Assembly: GCA_964610745.1 (NCBI GenBank) | Contig: CAZSYL010000012.1 | Coordinates: forward strand, 1 to 64,000 | Direction: 5' to 3' | DNA length: 64,000 nucleotides | DNA from: SHLQ01 sp964610745 | GTDB lineage: Bacteria; Actinomycetota; Acidimicrobiia; Acidimicrobiales; SHLQ01 | Shown: piece after piece, positions 41,418 to 48,638 of the stretch | How the letters are laid out: each line of letters begins with the position of its first letter | Numbering within the stretch: the first letter of the stretch is position 1 | Notes under the pieces: generated by a model | Database searches by the model: none | Seen by the model: the letters and a program-made list of their open reading frames with translations, nothing else | What the model was told of the DNA's origin: nothing | Translations under genes and position numbers: made by a program

Positions 41418-42482
41418 CTACTCGGTGTCTTTGGCCCGGCTCGGGGCAACCCGTGGCGGTTCGAAGGGTTGCTTTGGGTAGACGGGAGGCCATGGTGCGT
41501 CGCCAATGACTTCGAGCCCATCGCGGAAGTTGGTCACTAAGTCGGAAATGTCCTGAGGGTTTGTGTACATCTCCCCCCACGGATCGCCGCCACGATCGAG
41601 CCGTTCGCGTGTCGTCATGACCGTCAGCGCATTCGGGTCGAGCGTCTCGAGCTCGTCCCAGCGCACCGGGGTGGAGACCTGAGCCCCGACGCGTGCGCGC
41701 ACCGACCAGGCGCCAAACACGGTCTTGTGCGGAGCGTTCTGGTTGAAGTCGATGAAGACTCGCTGACCGCGCTCTTCCTTCCACCACTTGTCGGTCAGCT
41801 GCTCGGGGTACTCTGCGGCTAACGAGCGCGCAACGCTGACCGCGGCGCCACGCACGTCGTAGCTGTCGTACTCGGGGCCACCGTTGGACGTATCGAGGGG
41901 AACGTAGACGTGTAAGCCCTTACTACCGCTGGTCTTTAGATAGCTGGTGATCCCCCGGCTCTCGAACCACTCGCGCACGAGCCTCGCCGCGGTGCGAATC
42001 TCTTCGAAGCCAATGCCAGGAACTGGGTCGAGATCGATCCGGAGCTCGTCCACCAAGCGCTTGGGAGCAACGCTGTTCGCCTCGCTGATCCGCTGCGCTG
42101 CCGTCAGCCGGTACGGCCACGGGTGCAGCGTAAATGCACCTTGGTTGACCGCCCAGATGAGATGCGCTCCGTCGGCCAGGACTAGAGCTCGTGATGGCGT
42201 GCCGTTCACGGTTTCGACCGTCGTGGTTTGCAGCCAGTCCGGGGCACTGTCGGGGATACGCTTCTGAAAGAAGTTGTTGCCCCCAACGCCGCTCGGATAA
42301 CGCTGCAACAGGACGGGACGGTCACCGATCGTGTTCAGAATCGGTGACCCGACCTCATCACTGCACAACATCGCGAAGTACGCCAGCACATCACCCTTGG
42401 TCAGCCCGACCTTTGGGAAATACGGCTTGTCGAGACTCGTGACTGCAACCTCACGCCCAGAGATCTCGATTACATTGCCCAT
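41418..42482 (-). CDS. Stand-alone LigD-type DNA polymerase domain (PolDom/prim-pol), 354 aa
   Basis: The archaeo-eukaryotic primase-like polymerase of the bacterial end-joining ligase LigD, here without ligase or nuclease parts. Motifs are LDKPYFPKVGLTKGDVLAY, HPWPYRLTAAQRI, the metal-binding DxD in RIDLDPVPG, SYLKTSGSKGLHVYVPL and FIDFNQNAPHKTVFGAWSV. Stand-alone PolDoms occur in many Actinobacteria. No Ku or ATP-dependent ligase gene is visible nearby. The ATG at 42482 fits a TACACT -10 at 6 nt; the longer frame runs through the tRNA gene and is rejected. Confidence 0.92.
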   Translation of the reverse strand: MGNVIEISGREVAVTSLDKPYFPKVGLTKGDVLAYFAMLCSDEVGSPILNTIGDRPVLLQRYPSGVGGNNFFQKRIPDSAPDWLQTTTVETVNGTPSRALVLADGAHLIWAVNQGAFTLHPWPYRLTAAQRISEANSVAPKRLVDELRIDLDPVPGIGFEEIRTAARLVREWFESRGITSYLKTSGSKGLHVYVPLDTSNGGPEYDSYDVRGAAVSVARSLAAEYPEQLTDKWWKEERGQRVFIDFNQNAPHKTVFGAWSVRARVGAQVSTPVRWDELETLDPNALTVMTTRERLDRGGDPWGEMYTNPQDISDLVTNFRDGLEVIGDAPWPPVYPKQPFEPPRVAPSRAKDTE

Positions 42483-42488
42483 AGCCCG

Positions 42489-42494
42489 AGTGTA
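42489..42494 (-). promoter_or_regulatory. -10 hexamer TACACT for the PolDom gene
   Basis: On the minus strand TACACT ends 6 nt before the ATG at 42482; no Shine-Dalgarno sequence. Confidence 0.5.
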
Positions 42495-42573
42495 GAGAGC
42501 AGTGAACCGGACAGAAAGCCAAGCCGAGCCGCAGGTGAGCGAACTCGCTTCCTGCTCGGCTCGACAGGCATTG

Positions 42574-42648
42574 TCGGGTTGGGGAGATTTGAACTCCCGA
42601 CCTTCGGTCCCCCAGACCGACGCGCTAACCAAGCTGCGCCACAACCCG
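42574..42648 (-). tRNA. tRNA-Pro (anticodon GGG)
   Basis: On the minus strand the acceptor arm CGGGTTG pairs with CAACCCG. The D arm is GCGC-AGCTTGGTTA-GCGC. The anticodon stem TCGGT/ACCGA encloses the loop CTGGGGG with anticodon GGG, and the T arm is GGGAG-TTCAAAT-CTCCC. The discriminator is A. The CCA end is not encoded (it reads ACA). It reads CCC codons. No intron and no unusual base was seen. Confidence 0.95.
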
Positions 42649-42716
42649 TGTACGGCCCTTGAGCGTAGTGGGTCGGTCGCCCACGGCCAACGCAGGAGGT
42701 GGTGGTTCTGGCAGCG

Positions 42717-42956
42717 TTAGAAGATCCGAATCGCCACATCGATGATGCGCCAACCAATGTAGGCAACGAGCGCGACCACGACGATCCAGAAGTGCCACGG
42801 AGCCGACTGGCCAACGGTGCGTTCCTCGTCCGAAGGCCTATCGTCGAGGCCCCCATGAGTGCCATCGCGCTCTACCGATTTGCCACAATTCGGGCAGGTT
42901 CCCGCTAAAACTGCTGTTGGTGCGTGGTACACAGAACACATATCGCACCAAGGCAT
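42717..42956 (-). CDS. Small zinc-ribbon membrane protein, 79 aa
   Basis: The N-terminus has a zinc ribbon of CxxC pairs (PWCDMCSVYH and GTCPNCGKSV). A hydrophilic linker and one C-terminal membrane helix (WHFWIVVVALVAYIGWRII) follow. The family is small and the function unknown. A TAGAAT hexamer ends 6 nt before the ATG. It is next to the tRNA-Pro gene. Confidence 0.75.
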   Translation of the reverse strand: MPWCDMCSVYHAPTAVLAGTCPNCGKSVERDGTHGGLDDRPSDEERTVGQSAPWHFWIVVVALVAYIGWRIIDVAIRIF

Positions 42957-42962
42957 GGCTTC

Positions 42963-42968
42963 ATTCTA
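42963..42968 (-). promoter_or_regulatory. -10 hexamer TAGAAT for the zinc-ribbon protein
   Basis: On the minus strand TAGAAT ends 6 nt before the ATG at 42956; it is the -10 nearest to TATAAT in the window. Confidence 0.5.
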
Positions 42969-43022
42969 GGACCGTGCCGATGAGGGCTGGTACACGGCCA
43001 GCAACGATTGCAGAAGTTATTA

Positions 43023-44105
43023 CTACGAGCGACGAACGCAGAGCACGGCGACGTCATCGTCGATGAGGCCGTCAGCAAAGTCACGTGCTTCTTCGAGCAA
43101 CGCTTTGGTCATGATCTCCGGTGGAGCACCAGGATCGCGTCGGATCGCCATCGCAATACGTTCTTCGCCGAATAGCTCGTCGCTGCTGCGGGCCTCGGCC
43201 AGTCCGTCGGTGTATAGCAGGACGAAATCGTCGATCTGGAGCGGAACTTCCTTGCTGAAATACGATGCTCCAGGATCGAGCATGAGAAGTGGACCCGTGG
43301 CGCGGAGCGGTTGCAGTTCACGAGCGTGCCAGAGCCAACCAGCGGGGTGGCCAGCAGAGGCATAACGGATGGTTCCGGCTTCGGTATCGAATACGACGAC
43401 GATCATCGAGATGAACTCTTCACCGCGGTCCATCTCAGACATCTGTTGGTTGAGTTCTTCGAGTGCCTGAGCCGGGTCACGAAACTGACGCAGGAACACT
43501 CGCAATAGGTACTTGGCCTGGAAGGCGGTAATCGAGCTCTCGATGCCATGGCCTCGTACGTCGCCAATCACTGCGGCCAGACGCTTGTGACCGACGCGGT
43601 AGACGTCGAAGAAGTCGCCGGCCATAAGCCCTGAACCAGCTTCGTAGGCCCGGCCGACATCGAAACCAGTGACGTCGGGGAGCGAGTCAGGGGCAAGTCG
43701 GGCAGCCCATGCCTTCGGCGCAAAGTCGTCTTGTTCGAGTGCTTCCTCGGCTCGCTTCTCCAGGAAGAAGCGCTGGCGACTGAGGCGAGCTTCGCGGACC
43801 GCACCGCGTGACCAGTTGACCGATACGAGCGCTGGGATTGCTGCAAGAGCGAAGACGATCGGGATATCGGGGTTGTTGCTCGCAGCCGACAGAAAGGCAG
43901 CTATCGCAAGAAGCGAGTACAGAATCGTGGAGTGGACCTCTTTGCGAAAAGCGGATTGAGCCAGCAAATAGGCCGGATCTTGCTGACGCTCTTCTTCGGT
44001 ACCGATGTTGTTGAGAAAGCGGCGTCGGTAACGGGCTGAGCGCGCCCAACCCAACGCTGCGGCGACACAAATGACGCCCAACCCAATAAGGATCACTTCT
44101 TTCAT
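43023..44105 (-). CDS. PP2C/SpoIIE-type serine phosphatase with N-terminal membrane region, 360 aa
   Basis: Two or three hydrophobic helices lie in the first 105 residues (EVILIGLGVICVAAALGWA, then LYSLLAIAAFLSAASN and IPIVFALAAIPALVSV). The SpoIIE/RsbU phosphatase domain follows with GLMAGDFFDVYRVG (metal-binding Asp), VIGDVRGHGIESSI (Asp-Gly), FISMIVVVFDTEAG and LIDDDVAVLCV at the end. Such phosphatases dephosphorylate anti-sigma antagonists in partner-switching. TACCCT ends 7 nt before the ATG, so it may be transcribed separately from der. Confidence 0.9.
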   Translation of the reverse strand: MKEVILIGLGVICVAAALGWARSARYRRRFLNNIGTEEERQQDPAYLLAQSAFRKEVHSTILYSLLAIAAFLSAASNNPDIPIVFALAAIPALVSVNWSRGAVREARLSRQRFFLEKRAEEALEQDDFAPKAWAARLAPDSLPDVTGFDVGRAYEAGSGLMAGDFFDVYRVGHKRLAAVIGDVRGHGIESSITAFQAKYLLRVFLRQFRDPAQALEELNQQMSEMDRGEEFISMIVVVFDTEAGTIRYASAGHPAGWLWHARELQPLRATGPLLMLDPGASYFSKEVPLQIDDFVLLYTDGLAEARSSDELFGEERIAMAIRRDPGAPPEIMTKALLEEARDFADGLIDDDVAVLCVRRS

Positions 44106-44112
44106 GGGTAAA

Positions 44113-44118
44113 AGGGTA
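44113..44118 (-). promoter_or_regulatory. -10 hexamer TACCCT for the SpoIIE phosphatase
   Basis: On the minus strand TACCCT ends 7 nt before the ATG at 44105. Confidence 0.45.
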
Positions 44119-44132
44119 CCCCACCGGGGCCC

Positions 44133-45434
44133 TTAGCGGCGCCGGACTCGCAGTTTGATTGGGGTGTTCCCCATCTCAAAGGCTTCTCGCAGACTCCGTT
44201 CGAGGTACCGAAGATACGTCCGTGGTAGCTCCTTATTGGCAAAGAGCGTGAACGTCGGTGGATCGGTCGCCCCCTGGGTTGCATAGAGCACACGCCCCCC
44301 TTCGGGAGCCGCCTGAGCGGCCTGCGCGGCCCGTATCACCTGGTTGACCTTACGGGTCGGGATTCGGGTTGAGTACGCCTCGATGGCCTCCGACAGCGCT
44401 GGCCATAGCTTGTTGACGCTCTTGCCCGTGAGAGCACTGACCCGGAGAATAGGTGACTCTCCGAGAAAGTGGAGCTTGCGTTCGACGCCGGTCATTGCCG
44501 ATTCCCGGCCTTCAGCGTCGAGCATCTCCCACTTGTTCAAGATGACGACGATGGGACACCCTGAGGCGTCGACACGCTCGGCAAGTCGTTGGTCCTGAGC
44601 CGTCACGCCGATCGTGGCGTCGATCACCAGCAACGCAACGTCGCTCTTGTCGACGGCGCGCAAAGCCCGTACCAGCGAGTAGTACTCGGTCTCTTCGTCG
44701 ACCTTGGCCTTACGACGCATTCCGGCGGTGTCGATGAAGCGCAGCGGACCACCTTGGGTTTCGACGATCGTGTCGATCGAATCGCGGGTGGTGCCCGGTC
44801 GGTCATGGACCACCGCGCGGTCTTCACCGATCAGACGGTTGAACAAGGTCGACTTGCCGACGTTTGGACGACCGACGATCGACACGCCGAAGATTCGATC
44901 GGGGTCGTCTTCTTCTTCGTCAAACTCTGGTTCAGGCAGCACCGCAATCAGCTCATCGAGCAGGTCGGCTGTCCCGACCCCGTGGAGAGCGCTCACCGGC
45001 ATCGGGTCGCCAACACCGAGCGACAGCAGGTCCCAGATCAGGTGCTGCTGGCTCTCGTTATCGACCTTGTTGGCCACAAGAAAGTGCGGGGTATCGATTC
45101 GGCGCACAAGATCGGCGACCAGTTGATCATCGGCGGTCGATCCAACCGAGGCGTCGACCACGAACAACACGACATCGGCGTCTTCGAGGGCCTTCTCGCT
45201 CTGGCGGGACACCTTCGCGTCCAGCTCGTCTCCGTCCTCATCGGCCATCCAGCCACCGGTGTCGATCAGCGTGAACTCGTGGCCCAGCCATTCGGCGTCG
45301 AGCTCGTTGCGGTCCCGGGTTACGCCGGGACGCTCTTCAACGATTGCTTCACGACGACCGAGGATGCGGTTGACGAGCGTGCTCTTGCCAACGTTGGGGC
45401 GGCCGACGATTGCGACGGTGGGCAGAGCACTCAT
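44133..45434 (-). CDS. der: Ribosome biogenesis GTPase Der (EngA), 433 aa
   Basis: Two G domains in tandem: GRPNVGKSTLVNRI, LIDTGGW and NKVD in the first, and GRPNVGKSTLFNRL, FIDTAGM and NKWE in the second, with a C-terminal KH-like domain. Der assists 50S assembly. Its ATG overlaps the stop of DUF512 by 4 bp, so the two genes are translationally coupled. In mycobacteria Der follows cmk; here it is separated from cmk by plsC, ispH and DUF512. Confidence 0.96.
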   Translation of the reverse strand: MSALPTVAIVGRPNVGKSTLVNRILGRREAIVEERPGVTRDRNELDAEWLGHEFTLIDTGGWMADEDGDELDAKVSRQSEKALEDADVVLFVVDASVGSTADDQLVADLVRRIDTPHFLVANKVDNESQQHLIWDLLSLGVGDPMPVSALHGVGTADLLDELIAVLPEPEFDEEEDDPDRIFGVSIVGRPNVGKSTLFNRLIGEDRAVVHDRPGTTRDSIDTIVETQGGPLRFIDTAGMRRKAKVDEETEYYSLVRALRAVDKSDVALLVIDATIGVTAQDQRLAERVDASGCPIVVILNKWEMLDAEGRESAMTGVERKLHFLGESPILRVSALTGKSVNKLWPALSEAIEAYSTRIPTRKVNQVIRAAQAAQAAPEGGRVLYATQGATDPPTFTLFANKELPRTYLRYLERSLREAFEMGNTPIKLRVRRR

Positions 45435-46843
45435 GTGAGCTCCAGGGCTTGGCGAAGGGCAATGCCGTCGGTTGGGATAATTTCGACCGGGCGGGGTAGG
45501 TCGTCGGGTGACAGTCCGTCGAGAAAGACTCCCCGGTTTAGGCAGACGTCGGGCAACAGGTAGCGGTGGCCCTCAGGTTCGTCGGCCAACACCCGTTGCA
45601 GATCGGCACCCACCATCAGCCCCGCCACTCCGACGTTGCCGCCGAAGAATTCATTCTCGACACTGATGATGCGGATGTCGTTCCGGTCAACGCCTGAGAT
45701 CAGGGGTGCGAGTACCTGCGCTCCGAGCGAGCCGGTAAGTACACCAATGGGCGCCGTGCGACGTGGACGCAGCATCACCGATGCGCCAACGCCCGCGGGC
45801 GATTCTTCGGGACCGCACGATCTCGGAGCGCGATACCCCTCGGCGGGCGCGGCATCGACCCAGGCAAAGAAGCCTGCTTCGGTCCCGATGCCCGTGTCGA
45901 CTTCGCCGTTGAACTCAGCTTCGAATGAACGGGCCATGCCGATGCCGTCTTCGTACATCGGTACATCGCCATAGCTCTCACGGGTAGGGAAAGGTCGCCC
46001 CGCCATGAGGTAGTACTCGTCGGAGGCCTGGACTATTGGGCGCCCGTGTGCGGCGACGAAGAGCTGCTGCCATTGCTCGACGACCTCGACCACCTTCTGT
46101 GCCTCTTCGAGTGTGTGGGCACGCATGCGCTCCTCGGTCGAGTACTTGGACACGCCGAGAGGAACGACCGCCACGGTCTCGAGGCCCGAGTACTTGTCGA
46201 AGATGTCAGCGAGGGTCTGGTCGAGGATGTCGCCGTCGTTGATACCGGGACACACAACGACCTGTCCGTGGACCTCGATGTCAGCGTCGAGTAGTGCGGA
46301 CAGCCAACGCAGCGACGACGCTCCTCGGCGGTTGCGCAGCAATTCCTGGCGAATGCCGGGATCGGTCGCGTGGATGCTGACGTTGAGAGGTGACAGCTTC
46401 TCGGTGATCACCCGTTCCATGTCCGCCTCGGTGAAGCGGGTCAGCGTCGTGTAGTTCCCATAGAGGAACGACAACCGGTAATCGTCGTCTTTCAAATAGA
46501 GGCTCGTGCGCAGATTTGGCGGAAGCTGATAGATGAAACAGAACTCACAGTGGTTGTCACACGTCCGCACTTCATCGAAGACAGCTGATTGGACTTCGAT
46601 CCCAAGTGTTTCAGCTGGGGTCTTCTCGACATCGATGTCGAGGGTCATGCCGTTCCGGTCGATGACGAGGGCGATCTCATCGCTATCGACGAGCGTTCGA
46701 TACTCGAGAATGTCACGCGGCTGCTCACCGTCAATTGAACGCAACCCGTCGCCGACGAGCAGACCGGCGCGCGCCGCGGGCGAGTCTGGTTCGACGAGGA
46801 CGACACGGGGCATTGCGGTGTCGTCTTGGCTCAATAGGGACAT
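45431..46843 (-). CDS. DUF512 radical-SAM protein with PDZ-like N-terminus, 470 aa
   Basis: The N-terminal segment MPRVVLVEPDSPAARAGLL resembles a PDZ domain. The radical-SAM cluster motif CxxxCxxC is in TCDNHCEFCFIYQLPPNL. A DUF512 domain follows. Members are conserved next to der in several phyla, but the substrate is unknown. TAGCCT ends 7 nt before ATG 46843, and der follows by a 4-bp overlap. The longer frame upstream overlaps ispH and is rejected. Confidence 0.88.
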   Translation of the reverse strand: MSLLSQDDTAMPRVVLVEPDSPAARAGLLVGDGLRSIDGEQPRDILEYRTLVDSDEIALVIDRNGMTLDIDVEKTPAETLGIEVQSAVFDEVRTCDNHCEFCFIYQLPPNLRTSLYLKDDDYRLSFLYGNYTTLTRFTEADMERVITEKLSPLNVSIHATDPGIRQELLRNRRGASSLRWLSALLDADIEVHGQVVVCPGINDGDILDQTLADIFDKYSGLETVAVVPLGVSKYSTEERMRAHTLEEAQKVVEVVEQWQQLFVAAHGRPIVQASDEYYLMAGRPFPTRESYGDVPMYEDGIGMARSFEAEFNGEVDTGIGTEAGFFAWVDAAPAEGYRAPRSCGPEESPAGVGASVMLRPRRTAPIGVLTGSLGAQVLAPLISGVDRNDIRIISVENEFFGGNVGVAGLMVGADLQRVLADEPEGHRYLLPDVCLNRGVFLDGLSPDDLPRPVEIIPTDGIALRQALELT

Positions 46844-46850
46844 TCCGTCA

Positions 46851-46888
46851 AGGCTACGCCGCCGAGAGCGGTCAGCGGGGCGTACATT
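46851..46888. promoter_or_regulatory. Divergent promoter pair: DUF512-der and ispH
   Basis: TAGCCT (minus, 46851-46856) ends 7 nt before the DUF512 ATG, and TACATT (46883-46888) ends 6 nt before the ispH ATG at 46895. The genes are 51 bp apart. Confidence 0.55.
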
Positions 46889-46894
46889 GGACAC

Positions 46895-47935
46895 ATGCCC
46901 GTCGATCACGTCCTGCTCGCAGCGCCCCGTGGATTTTGTGCTGGAGTCGAGATGGCTATCAAAGCCCTCGCGGCAATGGTCCGCACGTTCGAACCTCCGG
47001 TGTACTGCTACCACGAGATCGTGCACAACCGCCTGGTGGTACAGCGCTTCGAGGACATGGGCGTCATCTTCGTCGACGACATTGCCGATGTTCCGCCGGG
47101 AGCACCGATCATGCTCTCGGCCCACGGGTCAGCACCTGAGGTCGTCAAGGCCGCGGTCGACACCGGCGGCTACATGGTCGATTCGGTATGCCCGCTGGTA
47201 ACCAAAGTCCATCACGAGGTGAAGGTTCGAGCGGGCAAGGGTTACCAGATCGTCTACGTCGGCCATGAGGGCCACGAAGAGGCTGTCGGCACCATGGCTG
47301 TCGCGCCCGAAGCAATCCACCGGGTCGAATCGGTCGACGAAGTCGAATCGCTCCCCGATATCGAAGGCCCCACTGCCCTACTCGCTCAAACAACGCTCAG
47401 CCACCGCGACTGGGCCAGCGTCCAGGACGCAGCGATCGAACGTTGGCCAGATATGTGGACGCCGGGTCGCAGCGACCTGTGCTTCGCGACGACCAACCGC
47501 CAGGGTGCGCTGGTCAAGATCGCTCCTGAGTGCGACTCGATGGTCGTGATTGGCTCCTCGAACTCGTCAAACACCATGGCTCTCGCCCGGCTGGCGACCG
47601 AGAGCGGTTGCACTCGCGTCATGCGCGTCAACACCGCCGACGAATTACCTGAAGATCTATCCGGCACGGTCGGGGTGACTGCGGGTGCCTCGGCGAGTGA
47701 AGAACTCGTGGAGTCGGTGATTCGCCGCCTCGACCCGATCAACGGTGTCCGAGAGATCCGCATCACCGAAGAGGACGAGTACTTCCCTACGCCGCGGAAC
47801 CTTCGTGACCTGCTCGGCGCGATCGATGCGGCTGCTGCGTTGAGCATCGGCGCAGGGGGCGGACCTCGCCCCAACACCGATGACCGCCAGCTAGGTGCCA
47901 GCGAAGTGCTGCGGCTGCTCGAGGTCGCACCGTAG
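46895..47935 (+). CDS. ispH: 4-hydroxy-3-methylbut-2-enyl diphosphate reductase (IspH/LytB), 346 aa
   Basis: Last step of the MEP isoprenoid pathway, giving IPP and DMAPP with a [4Fe-4S] cluster. The three cluster Cys are in LAAPRGFCAGVEMAI, DSVCPLVTKVHHEV and SDLCFATTNRQGAL. The active-site His are in HEIVHN and SAHGSAP, and EEDEYFPTPRNLRDL is near the C-terminus. Length is normal. Confidence 0.96.
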   Translation: MPVDHVLLAAPRGFCAGVEMAIKALAAMVRTFEPPVYCYHEIVHNRLVVQRFEDMGVIFVDDIADVPPGAPIMLSAHGSAPEVVKAAVDTGGYMVDSVCPLVTKVHHEVKVRAGKGYQIVYVGHEGHEEAVGTMAVAPEAIHRVESVDEVESLPDIEGPTALLAQTTLSHRDWASVQDAAIERWPDMWTPGRSDLCFATTNRQGALVKIAPECDSMVVIGSSNSSNTMALARLATESGCTRVMRVNTADELPEDLSGTVGVTAGASASEELVESVIRRLDPINGVREIRITEEDEYFPTPRNLRDLLGAIDAAAALSIGAGGGPRPNTDDRQLGASEVLRLLEVAP

Positions 47936-47948
47936 TTCGCCGACCCGA

Positions 47949-48638
47949 CTAACCGTTCAGCGCTTTCGCCTGGTCGAAGACCACCTGGATTCGATTGCGC
48001 AGTTCTTCGGTGTGTGCCTGCACGGCCTTGCGTGACACCCGACCGTTTTCGTTCTGCGGAGGTGGGGCGAGAGCCTCCCCAATGACGAAGGTGATCTTGC
48101 GCGGGTACACCATCTTCGAACCGGTTGGCATCGCGGCCTCCGAACCAGCCATGCCGATCGGGATGATGGGCACCTGCTGACGGCCCGCGAGGAAACTCGG
48201 CCCGCTGTGCATGTTCTCCTCCTCGACGATCGGACCTGACCGACGTGTGCCTTCGGGAAACATCACCAGGGGTTCGCCGTTGATCAAGATGTCCTCGGCA
48301 AGGCGAAGCGCAGCCCGGTCGGCTGAATCCCGTTCGACAGGGAAACCGCCCATGGCGTCGAGGAACCATCCGGCTGCGCGACCCGCTTTCCAGAGCGATT
48401 CTTTGCCCATATACCGAATTGGCTCCCGACGAATAACAGGCAGGAGCGGGGTGTCGAGGTTCGATCGATGGTTTGGGCTCAGAATGAACGCGCCATCCGT
48501 CGGCAGGTTCTCCTCACCATGGACTTCGTACCTGAACCAGAGCTTCGCGAAGGACACGACGAAGGTTCGCACGATCGCCCACGCGAACCGCTGCGAGCGC
48601 GTCATCCCCGGGCGATGAAGTATCGAGGTCCCTGTCAT
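47949..48638 (-). CDS. plsC: 1-acyl-glycerol-3-phosphate acyltransferase (PlsC-like), 229 aa
   Basis: Membrane-associated acyltransferase in phospholipid synthesis. The catalytic HX4D motif is in SPNHRSNLDTPLL, and the substrate motif is MFPEGTRRSG. AFILSPNHRSNLD near residue 52 shows the family context. The start ATG overlaps the stop of aroA-cmk (ATGA), so it is translationally coupled. Whether the natural acceptor is lysophosphatidate is inferred. Confidence 0.92.
   Translation of the reverse strand: MTGTSILHRPGMTRSQRFAWAIVRTFVVSFAKLWFRYEVHGEENLPTDGAFILSPNHRSNLDTPLLPVIRREPIRYMGKESLWKAGRAAGWFLDAMGGFPVERDSADRAALRLAEDILINGEPLVMFPEGTRRSGPIVEEENMHSGPSFLAGRQQVPIIPIGMAGSEAAMPTGSKMVYPRKITFVIGEALAPPPQNENGRVSRKAVQAHTEELRNRIQVVFDQAKALNG

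Noticed and set aside
42483..42644. In-frame N-terminal extension of the polymerase-domain gene
   Set aside because: The extension overlaps the tRNA-Pro gene and includes no conserved residues. The ATG at 42482 has a well-spaced -10.
45431..47125. A longer DUF512 frame starting inside ispH
   Set aside because: The extension is antisense to ispH. The true start is the ATG at 46843, next to its -10.
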